A stretch of DNA of 64,000 bases from JAIRTY01 sp050257395. GTDB taxonomy: Bacteria; Actinomycetota; Actinomycetes; Streptosporangiales; Streptosporangiaceae. The stretch spans positions 1 through 64,000 of the forward strand of contig JBLMWU010000276.1 of NCBI GenBank assembly GCA_050257395.1, read 5' to 3'. The notes beneath the pieces were generated by a model. That model made no database searches and was not told the origin of the DNA. It saw nothing but the letters and a program-made list of their open reading frames with translations. Of the stretch, positions 1-6,931 are shown one piece after another; the stretch's first letter is position 1, and each line of letters starts with the position of its first letter. Position numbers and translations under genes: made by a program.

Positions 1-178
1 TACTGCTGGCCAGCGACACCGCAGCCGCGGAGCCGAGGCTGGCGGCCACCAGAGCTGACACGAGAATCCTGCGTGCTGCCTGGGTGCGGGCTGCCCGCGC
101 CGGGGCTTTCCGGTGAGCGCCCTGCGCCGGCCTGCCGGTCAGCCCGGTCACATCCTGTAACGGCCCGTGAGTGTTCAT
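1..178 (-). CDS. N-terminus of an exported or membrane-anchored protein (partial, runs off the left edge)
   Basis: An ATG at 178 opens a frame that stays open to the window edge (59 codons). It is preceded by a good ribosome site, GGAAGGA, about 7 nt upstream. The protein starts with a polar stretch of about 40 residues that turns basic (RAARTQAARR) and then becomes hydrophobic (ILVSALVAASLGSAAAVSLASS). This is the shape of a long actinobacterial signal peptide or a type II membrane anchor. Product unknown because the body of the protein lies outside the window. The frame is too short for a routine ORF search, but the start signal and hydrophobic segment make it likely real. Confidence 0.6.
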   Translation of the reverse strand, partial: MNTHGPLQDVTGLTGRPAQGAHRKAPARAARTQAARRILVSALVAASLGSAAAVSLASS

Positions 179-795
179 CGAGAAATCCTTCCATTGGTCT
201 GCCTGAATGCCAGGCCCTTCAAGTGCGACAAGCTACACCGCTGCTGGCGGGCGCACGTGACATTTGCAGTGATTCATGCATCGCAATCGGCTGCGGCAGT
301 TGCCTGCGACCATGTCCATAGCGGGCAGCCATGCCGCCCGCGCACTGCTGACCAGCGGCCAATCCCCGACGGCCGCCGAATGGCGCGGGACGGGCACGGC
401 CAGAGAACCGGCACCTGCGGGTAAGCTGCCGCCGGTCACCGCCGGTGAAACCGCATTTCTGTCACAGCAGCATCGCCGGGCTCTGCCCTTACATGGATCT
501 CATCAGGCACACAGCAGCACGCCTGGCCGTTGGCACTCTCGCGCTCCGCCAGCGCCTTTTTTCACATGAGATTGCCCTTTTACCCAGCAGAGTGAATACA
601 CCTCGGCGAATACGGAGGTTCGGTCCGAATGTCCTGTCAAGGAAAGGTGCCATGCAATTTGCAAACGCCCTCCTGAGGGCAGCAATTGCAATTCCCGTGA
701 ATTCACGTAGCATTCATGTGAGCGGAGGGTAATGACTGGGTAATCAGCTGTTAGTTCCGCCTGATTCAAGCTGCGGGCTTGACCGAGAAGAGTGC
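179..795. other. 617-bp intergenic region upstream of the SARP gene
   Basis: No convincing gene. The right half is unusually A+T-rich for this genome. It holds a short GCGCT/AGCGC hairpin followed by a run of six T (541-562), which resembles an intrinsic terminator but has no obvious plus-strand gene before it. It also holds a cluster of palindromes at 667-707, listed separately. The region presumably carries the promoters of the left-edge gene (minus) and the SARP gene (plus). Confidence 0.5.
667..707. promoter_or_regulatory. Cluster of three palindromes upstream of the SARP gene
   Basis: Three dyads lie side by side: GCCCTC-CT-GAGGGC (667-680), GCAATTGC (682-689) and the perfect 12-mer CGTGAATTCACG (696-707). 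They sit about 90-130 bp before the SARP start. Position and symmetry suggest binding sites for dimeric regulators; the regulator is not known. Confidence 0.35.
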
Positions 796-3700
796 GTGGC
801 GATCATGGAATTCCGGGTCCTCGGGCCGACTGAACTGTGGTCGGACGGCGAGCAATGCGACCTCGGGTCTGCCAAGGTGCGCAGTGTGCTGGCGATCCTG
901 CTGCTGACGCCGCGCGCGATCGTGCCGGCCGAGACCCTCATCGACCGGTTGTGGGACACCGATCCGCCGCCAAAGGCGCGGGAAAGTCTGTCGGTCTATA
1001 TCGCCAGGCTGCGCTCGTCCCTGCGGGAGGCTGCCGGGGACGGTGTCCGGCTGGCGGGCCGCGCGAACGGTTACGTGCTCGACCTGGATCCGGAGACGAT
1101 CGACCTGTTCCAGTTCCGGCGGCTGCGCCGGCAGGCGGACGCCCTGATCGCAAGCGGCGAGAACGGCCACGCCGCCGTCCTGCTGCGCGAGGCGGACGGG
1201 CTGTGGCGGGGCCAGGCGCTGGCGGGGATCCGCGGCGACTGGGTGGCGCGGATGCGGGGCAGCCTCGAAGAAGAGCGCCGCGCGGCCATCCTGGAGCGGG
1301 TCGGGTGTGAGCTGGCGCTCGGCAAGCACGCCGCCCTCGTAGGGGAGCTGCACGGCCTGCTGGCGCAGTACCCGCTTGACGAGACCTTCATCGCCCATCA
1401 GATGACCGCGCTGTACCGGAGCGGCCGGCCAGGCGACGCGCTGAGCCTGTTCCGGGAGACCCGCGACCGGCTGGTCGAGGAGCAGGGCACCGAGCCCGGG
1501 CCTGCGCTGTCCGCACTCCACCAGCGCATCCTGAACGCCGACCCGCAGCTCGCCGCCCCGCTCGCCAGCCAGCCTCCCGGCCTGGCGCCGCAGCCGGACG
1601 AGCTTCCGCCGGAGACCGCGGAGTTCGTCGGCCGCAGCGAGGAACTCGCGCTGCTCACCGGGGCCGCCGGGGACTCGCCCCAGATCCACGTGATCGAGGG
1701 CATGCCTGGCGCAGGCAAGACTGCGCTCGCCGTCCAGGCTGCCCGCCTGGTCGCCGGCCGGTACCCGGACGGGCTGTTCTACCTCAACCTGCGCACCCAC
1801 GACCCGGGCTCCCGGGCGCTGGACGCGGCCGAGGCGCTGCACCGCCTGCTCCGGATGCTGAGCGTGCCGCCGGCCCAGATCCCGGACACCCCCGGCGAGC
1901 GGGCCGCCCTCTGGCGCGCCCAGCTGAGCAGGCGGCGCGCCGTGGTGATCCTCGACGACGCCGCCCGGCATGACCAGGTCCGGCCGCTCCTGCCCGCGGC
2001 CGGGCAGTGCCTCATCCTGATCACCGCCCGGCGCAGGCTGCCCGGCCTGGCAGGCGCCCGGGTGCTCTCACTCGACGTCCTGTCCCCCGGGGACGCGGCC
2101 AGGCTGTTCACGACGCTTGCGGGCCCGGGCAGGGCACCGGACCAGGACGAGGTCGCCAGCGCGGTGGGGCTGTGCGGGCGGCTGCCGCTCGCGATCCAGC
2201 TCACCGCTGGCAGGCTCGCGCAGGGCCCCGCCCTCGGGGTCGCCGGCCTGATCGAGGAGCTGTCCCAGTCCCCCGCCCGTCTCGGCAGCACCGGCGCGGC
2301 GGGCCGCGAGGTGATGTCCGCCTTCGAGCTGTCCTACCGCGCGCTCGAAGCCGACCATCGGCGGTTCTTCCGCTGCCTGGGCGCGAGCCCGTGCGCGCAG
2401 GTCAGCCTCCAGGCAGCGGCGGCTCTCAGCGGCGGCACCCTGGCGGAGACCGAGAAGGCCGTCACCGCGCTGCTCGATCACCATCTGCTGATACAGGACC
2501 AAGCCGGGCAGTACCGCTTCCACGACCTCATCCGCGAATTCGCGGCGGCCCGGGCCGCCCAGGACGACTCCGCCTTCGACCGGCGCAAGGCCGTCAGCAG
2601 GCTGCTGGACTACTACCTCGCCGCCGCCGACCAGGCCGACCGGGTGCTCCTGCCGTTCCGGCACCGGCTGCCGGTGTCGGTCGCCCACCCGCCCGCTGCG
2701 GTCCCGGCGCTGGGCACCCAGGAAGACGCGGCAGGCTGGCTGGACGCGGAATGGCGCAACGTCCTGCAGGCCGCCCAGTTCGCGGGCCGGCACGAGCGGA
2801 AGCGGCAGTGCGCCGATCTTGCGCACGCCCTCGCCGGCTACGTGGACATCAAGGGGTACTGGGAGGAGGCGATCGCCGCCCACACGCTGGCCCTGCAGGC
2901 GTGCCGTGACCTCGCCGACCCAGCCCGGATCGCGCAGGCCTCACTCGAACTCAGCGTGATGAGCCAGCAGACCGGCCGGCAGGATGCCACCCTCGAGCTG
3001 GCCGAGGACGCCGCGGCGATCTACCGCTCACTGGCCGACCCGCGCGGCCTGGCCGAAGCCCTCGACCAGATAGGCCTGGTGAACCAGCGGGCCGCCCGTT
3101 ACCGGGAGGCGCTCGCGTACTTCCGCGAAGCCAGGACCCTCTACGAGGACGCCGCGGACCGGCACGGCATCGCCGACACGCTCAGCCACTCCGGCATCGC
3201 CTGCTGGCAGCTCGGGCGGCACCCGGACGGCATGCGTCACCTGGAGGAGGCACAGGAGCGCTACCGTGACGCCGGCGACCGGCGCGGCGAAGCCAAAACC
3301 CTCAACAATCTCGGAAAGATGCAGCTGCACAGCGGCCTGCACCGGGACGCGCTCAGCAGCTTCAGGACGTCACTGGACATCTTCGAGGCGATAGGCGGCG
3401 AGCAGAACCAGGCGATCCTGCATCACAACATCGGCAACGTCCACCATTACAAGGGCAGCTACGAGGAGGGGCTGGCCGAGTACCGGCGCGCGCTGGCCAT
3501 GTATCGCATCATCGGCGATCTCCCGAACGAAGCCGATGTACTCGTCGACATCGGCTCCATCTACCAGGACGCGGGCTGCCACGATGAGGCGCTCGCCCAC
3601 TACCAGAAGGCCGGGATGATCGCCGGGGAGGCCGGGAACCGGTCAGCCCAGATAGTCGCGCTCCGCGGGACAGCCGACGTGCACCGCGAATCCGGCCGCT

Positions 3701-3948
3701 GCGCCGAAGCGCTTGCCAGTTACGACGACGCGCTCAGGCTGGCACGCGACGTCGGCGACCCGTACGAGGAAGCCAAAATCCTCGAAGGGATCGCCGAGAC
3801 GCACCTCAGCGCGCAGAAGCCGCACACCGCGCGGATCATCCTCACGCAGGCGCTGGACATTTTCGAGAGGCTCGGTGTGCCAGAGGCCGAGTCGGCGCGG
3901 ATACGCATCGAGAACACCGTGCCGGCCCTCGAGCGCCAGTCGTCATAG
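796..3948 (+). CDS. SARP/AfsR-like regulator: DNA-binding, BTAD, NB-ARC ATPase and TPR domains
   Basis: Large 1050-residue transcriptional activator. Residues about 4-95 are an OmpR-type winged helix (begins MEFRVLGPTELW). Residues about 100-250 are the helical BTAD domain typical of SARPs (ends in a DALSLFRETRDRLVEEQGTEPGP segment). An NB-ARC ATPase follows with Walker A GMPGAGKT (residues 302-309) and a VVILDDAA Walker B. The C-terminal 400 residues are tetratricopeptide repeats rich in ALAYFREA-like helices. The start is GTG 796; an ATG three codons later (805) is an equally good choice. Such proteins activate secondary-metabolite genes by recruiting RNA polymerase at direct heptamer repeats. 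The neighbouring PPOX-NOS pair in the same orientation is the obvious candidate target. Confidence 0.9.
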   Translation: MAIMEFRVLGPTELWSDGEQCDLGSAKVRSVLAILLLTPRAIVPAETLIDRLWDTDPPPKARESLSVYIARLRSSLREAAGDGVRLAGRANGYVLDLDPETIDLFQFRRLRRQADALIASGENGHAAVLLREADGLWRGQALAGIRGDWVARMRGSLEEERRAAILERVGCELALGKHAALVGELHGLLAQYPLDETFIAHQMTALYRSGRPGDALSLFRETRDRLVEEQGTEPGPALSALHQRILNADPQLAAPLASQPPGLAPQPDELPPETAEFVGRSEELALLTGAAGDSPQIHVIEGMPGAGKTALAVQAARLVAGRYPDGLFYLNLRTHDPGSRALDAAEALHRLLRMLSVPPAQIPDTPGERAALWRAQLSRRRAVVILDDAARHDQVRPLLPAAGQCLILITARRRLPGLAGARVLSLDVLSPGDAARLFTTLAGPGRAPDQDEVASAVGLCGRLPLAIQLTAGRLAQGPALGVAGLIEELSQSPARLGSTGAAGREVMSAFELSYRALEADHRRFFRCLGASPCAQVSLQAAAALSGGTLAETEKAVTALLDHHLLIQDQAGQYRFHDLIREFAAARAAQDDSAFDRRKAVSRLLDYYLAAADQADRVLLPFRHRLPVSVAHPPAAVPALGTQEDAAGWLDAEWRNVLQAAQFAGRHERKRQCADLAHALAGYVDIKGYWEEAIAAHTLALQACRDLADPARIAQASLELSVMSQQTGRQDATLELAEDAAAIYRSLADPRGLAEALDQIGLVNQRAARYREALAYFREARTLYEDAADRHGIADTLSHSGIACWQLGRHPDGMRHLEEAQERYRDAGDRRGEAKTLNNLGKMQLHSGLHRDALSSFRTSLDIFEAIGGEQNQAILHHNIGNVHHYKGSYEEGLAEYRRALAMYRIIGDLPNEADVLVDIGSIYQDAGCHDEALAHYQKAGMIAGEAGNRSAQIVALRGTADVHRESGRCAEALASYDDALRLARDVGDPYEEAKILEGIAETHLSAQKPHTARIILTQALDIFERLGVPEAESARIRIENTVPALERQSS

Positions 3949-4035
3949 GCCGCGCTCACCCCCGGGATTGACGCGGCGCCGGCATGCCGGGGAGCCGCGG
4001 GGAGCAGCACCCCCGCTTGTGCCCGTGACCTGCGG

Positions 4036-4065
4036 TGCAAGACACCCGTCAAGGCGGATGCAAGC
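4036..4065 (+). promoter_or_regulatory. Possible SARP-type direct repeats before the PPOX-NOS operon
   Basis: The tetramer CAAG recurs at 4038, 4050 and 4061, each inside a similar heptamer (TGCAAGA, GTCAAGG, TGCAAGC), that is, at 12- and 11-bp steps. SARP activators are known to bind direct heptamers spaced by about one helical turn just upstream of the -10 box. I see no clear -10 hexamer at the expected place, so this is tentative. Confidence 0.3.
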
Positions 4066-4175
4066 CTGGCGGCCCAGCCCGTGGTGCACATTCCCGGTAG
4101 CGGTTCCTGCCGGTGAAACCGCCGGAGCCAGCCGCCACCGCCGGCGGGCAGGGTGCCGCAGCAAGGAGAACGGTC

Positions 4176-4892
4176 ATGTCCGGGGAAGGGCAGGCGATGA
4201 CAACAGTGGACAACGCGGCCCGGGCTTTCGCGCCAGCGCCGGAAAGCAGCGGTCACCAGCGCCAGCCCGGCTCCGCCGGCGAACGCGTACTCCAGGAGAG
4301 TTTCGGCACGGCGCAGCGGGCCGGGCAGTTCTACGAGAACCAGGTCACCGGCAGGCTCACCCCGGTCATGCGGGAATTCATCCAGCGCATGGAAATGGCG
4401 TTCATCGCGACGAGCGACGGCGCGGGCGACTGTGACTGCAGCTTCCGCGCTGGCCCGGCGGGCTTCATCAGGGTCCTGGACGACCAGACCATCGCCTACC
4501 CCGAATACCGGGGTAACGGCGTCATGACCAGCCTGGGCAACATCCTGCAGAATCCGCACATCGGCCTGTTCCTCGCGGACTTCACCCGCGACCTCATCGG
4601 CCTGCACATCAACGGCGACGCCAGCATCGTCTCCCCTGCCTGCATGCATGAATATGACCTCGGCATCCTGGAGGAGGAGGCACCCGGCCGCAGGCCGGTG
4701 CGATGGGTCATGATCCACGTCACCGAGGCCTTCATCCATTGTTCCAAGCACATTCCCAAGCTGGTCCCCCAGTCCCGGATCCGTCACTGGGGGACCGACA
4801 ATCCCCGCCACAAGGGCGGCGACTATTTCGGCGTCGCGGCCAGCAAGGCCGCGACGGCCGCAGCCGAGCTGCTGCCAGCCAGGACCGCGTAG
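4176..4892 (+). CDS. PPOX-family FMN-binding split-barrel protein
   Basis: A 238-residue protein of the pyridoxamine 5'-phosphate oxidase-like superfamily, which binds FMN, F420 or heme. After a disordered N-terminus of about 60 residues comes the family pattern: MEMAFIATSDGAGDCDCSFRAGPAGFIRVLDDQTIAYPEYRG, then a segment ending in NPHIGLFLADF, an IVSP strand and a C-terminal RWVMIHVTEAFIHCSKHIPKL. That C-terminal region is seen in the larger PPOX proteins that cap the flavin site. Start ATG 4176 follows AAGGAG by 7 nt; upstream in-frame codons lack a ribosome site. The stop is 19 nt before the nitric oxide synthase start, so the two are almost certainly one transcript. The natural electron carrier or substrate is unknown; a role as flavoprotein partner of the synthase is inference only. 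Confidence 0.75.
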   Translation: MSGEGQAMTTVDNAARAFAPAPESSGHQRQPGSAGERVLQESFGTAQRAGQFYENQVTGRLTPVMREFIQRMEMAFIATSDGAGDCDCSFRAGPAGFIRVLDDQTIAYPEYRGNGVMTSLGNILQNPHIGLFLADFTRDLIGLHINGDASIVSPACMHEYDLGILEEEAPGRRPVRWVMIHVTEAFIHCSKHIPKLVPQSRIRHWGTDNPRHKGGDYFGVAASKAATAAAELLPARTA

Positions 4893-4911
4893 GCCAGGAG
4901 GGGAGGTATCC

Positions 4912-6213
4912 ATGGCTCTGAACGAGGGCCCGGTGTTCCCGGACCACCCCTGGCACCCGCCGGATCGCGGCTGGCCAGGCAGGAGCGGCGGCATCCAGCA
5001 TTCGGGCGGGTGGCCCGTCATGTCCCCGCCGTTGCCCGCACGCCCGGTGACCGCCACCGGCATGGACACCGGCCTCGCGGGCCATGGCATGTTCGCGCTC
5101 GAGAGCCTGCTGGTCAGCGCCGAGCGGTTCATCACCCTGTTCCACAGCGAGAACCACGCGGGAGCCCCCGACCGGCGGCTGCGCGAAGTCCGCCGGGAGG
5201 TCGAGGCAACGGGCACGTACTGGCACACGCCGGCCGAGCTGGCATTCGGCGCTCGGGTCGCCTGGCGCAACAGCTCACGGTGTATCGGGCGCCTGTACTG
5301 GCGCAGCCTGCGGGTGCGCGACTGCCGCCACCTCACCGCGGCGGCCGACATCGCGGCCGAGTCGATCACGCACCTCCGGGAGGCGACGAACGGCGGCCGG
5401 ATCCGGCCGATGATCACCGTGTTCGCGCCCGACGGTCCCTACCGGCCGGGCCCGCGGATCCTCAATTCGCAGCTGATCCGCTATGCCGGCTACGAGACCC
5501 CCGACGGCGATGTCATCGGCGATCCGGCAAACGCGGAGATCACCCGCCTGGCCAGCGACTTCGGCTGGCCGGGCGGCCAGCCCGCCGGCCGTTTCGACAT
5601 CCTCCCCCTGCTCATCCAGGAGGCGGGCGGGCCTGTCTCCGTGCACGGCCTGCCCGCTTACGCCGTGCTCGAGGTGAGCATCGAGCACCCGGAGTTCGGC
5701 TGGCTGGCCGGCCTGGGCCTGCGGTGGTACGCCGTGCCGGTTATCAGCGACATGTACCTGGAGATCGGCGGCATCTGCTACCCGGCCGCGCCGTTCAACG
5801 GCTGGTACATGTGCACGGAGATCGGATCGCGGGACCTCGGTGACCCCGGCCGCTACAACCAGCTGCCGGTACTCGCCCGGCACATGGGCCTGTCCACGGC
5901 CAGCGACCGGACCTTGTGGAAAGACCGGGCGATCACCGAGCTCAACCTCGCGGTCCTGCATTCGTTCACCGCCGCCGGGGTGACGATGGCCGACCATCAC
6001 ACCGAGTCGGTCCGTTTTCTCCGGCACCTGGAGCGGGAAGAGCGGAACGGCCGGCTCTGCCCGGCCGACTGGAGCTGGATCGTGCCGCCTGCGGCCTCGT
6101 CCGCGACACCGGTCTTCCACCGCTACTACCAGGATGTCGACCAGTCGCCGAACTTCTACCGCCACCCGGCACCGAGGCAGGCGCGCTGGGGGGTGAACCA
6201 GCGTGCTTCGTGA
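4912..6213 (+). CDS. nos: Bacterial nitric oxide synthase, oxygenase domain only
   Basis: A 433-residue heme enzyme expected to oxidise L-arginine to citrulline and NO. The proximal heme cysteine is Cys124 in AWRNSSRCIGRLYW, the family signature. The substrate-binding segment PFNGWYMCTEIGSRDL carries Trp298 and the arginine-binding Glu303. The C-terminal TPVFHRYYQDVDQSPNFY region matches the pterin/heme-edge part of the family. There is no reductase domain, as in other bacterial NOS, so electrons must come from a separate flavoprotein. Length exceeds the usual 350-370 residues because of a proline-rich N-terminal extension of about 50 residues. The start is well supported by AGGAGGGGAGGT just before ATG 4912. 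It is preceded by a PPOX-family gene with a 19-nt gap and a SARP regulator further upstream. Confidence 0.92.
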   Translation: MALNEGPVFPDHPWHPPDRGWPGRSGGIQHSGGWPVMSPPLPARPVTATGMDTGLAGHGMFALESLLVSAERFITLFHSENHAGAPDRRLREVRREVEATGTYWHTPAELAFGARVAWRNSSRCIGRLYWRSLRVRDCRHLTAAADIAAESITHLREATNGGRIRPMITVFAPDGPYRPGPRILNSQLIRYAGYETPDGDVIGDPANAEITRLASDFGWPGGQPAGRFDILPLLIQEAGGPVSVHGLPAYAVLEVSIEHPEFGWLAGLGLRWYAVPVISDMYLEIGGICYPAAPFNGWYMCTEIGSRDLGDPGRYNQLPVLARHMGLSTASDRTLWKDRAITELNLAVLHSFTAAGVTMADHHTESVRFLRHLEREERNGRLCPADWSWIVPPAASSATPVFHRYYQDVDQSPNFYRHPAPRQARWGVNQRAS

Positions 6214-6295
6214 TCGTCACGCCCTGGGTGGCTGCCGGGCCGGCCGGCGCTGCCCTGGGGGTTAAAAATCCGTCACCTGACCGATGTCTCCCCGT

Positions 6296-6324
6296 GCAAG
6301 TTGCATCAACATTTGTTGTGCAAC
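6296..6324. promoter_or_regulatory. GTTGCA-type dyad upstream of the ATPase gene
   Basis: A 29-bp element beginning GCAAGTTGCATCAACA and ending TTTGTTGTGCAAC, with imperfect dyad symmetry around a central TTTG. About 22 of 29 positions match, in the same register, an element at 9881-9909 in front of the LAL regulator gene. It lies about 95 bp before the translation start of the next gene. Confidence 0.4.
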
Positions 6325-6418
6325 CAGCGCCACCCGGCACTACCGGCCTGAGCGGAACGGCTCAGCACCAGCCGGACGGGTTACCCGGACGCAGTCATGC
6401 ACCTGGCAAGGAATGCAG

Positions 6419-6835
6419 ATGGAAACGACGCTACCGATCCGCCTTCCCCAGCGACTCGAGCGGCAGGCCTTACTGGCCGCAGGCCCGGCCGCGCCAGCGG
6501 CAGCCCGCAGCGAGGTCGAGGCAGCCATCTGCTCCTGGGAAGTCCCGGTCGACCCGTCCATCGCGCAGTTGCTCACCAGTGAACTGGTGACCAACGCCGT
6601 CACGCACGCGGCAGGCGAAACCGTCCTGCTCGTCTGCAGCCTCGGCTGGGGCCACGTGCGCGTGGAGGTCCATGACACGTCGTGGTCCCCGCCGATCCTG
6701 GTGGAGACACCAGCCGACGCCGAGACCGGCCGCGGCCTGATGCTGATCGACAGCCTGTCCTCGTACTGGGGTTACCACTGGACCGGGACCGGCAAGGTCG
6801 TGTACTTCACGCTCGGGTTCCAGGCCGATCCCTGA
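6419..6835 (+). CDS. Anti-sigma-type ATP-binding protein (HATPase_c_2, RsbW/SpoIIAB-like)
   Basis: A 138-residue GHKL-fold ATPase. The N box is LTSELVTNAVTHA (Glu/Asn for Mg-ATP), the G1 box is VEVHDTSW and the G2 box is GRGLMLIDSLSSYWGY. This is the arrangement of the very abundant actinobacterial regulatory ATPases that act as serine kinases or anti-sigma partners. ATG 6419 is chosen because AAGGA lies 6 nt upstream; a second ATG at 6413 sits too close. The gene is 205 bp after the NOS gene in the same direction, with a dyad in the gap, so it probably has its own promoter. Its sigma or anti-anti-sigma partner is not in the window. Confidence 0.8.
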   Translation: METTLPIRLPQRLERQALLAAGPAAPAAARSEVEAAICSWEVPVDPSIAQLLTSELVTNAVTHAAGETVLLVCSLGWGHVRVEVHDTSWSPPILVETPADAETGRGLMLIDSLSSYWGYHWTGTGKVVYFTLGFQADP

Positions 6836-6853
6836 CGGGGGCGCGCCAAGCCC

Positions 6854-6912
6854 GCAGGGCGTGTCCGGTGAATCGTCAGCGCCCCCCGGCCATTCCACCG
6901 GACACGCCCTGC
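6854..6912. terminator. Bidirectional terminator, 17-bp perfect stem
   Basis: GCAGGGCGTGTCCGGTG (6854-6870) is exactly repeated in inverted orientation at 6896-6912, separated by a 25-nt loop. It lies between the convergent stops at 6835 and 6932 and can serve both genes. There is no T-tract, as is common in high-G+C actinomycetes. Confidence 0.8.
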
Positions 6913-6931
6913 GACCATTCTCACCCGGCGA

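Noticed and set aside
541..562. Hairpin plus T-run as a true terminator
   Set aside because: The stem is only 5 bp and no plus-strand gene precedes it, so it is recorded only as a feature of the intergenic region.
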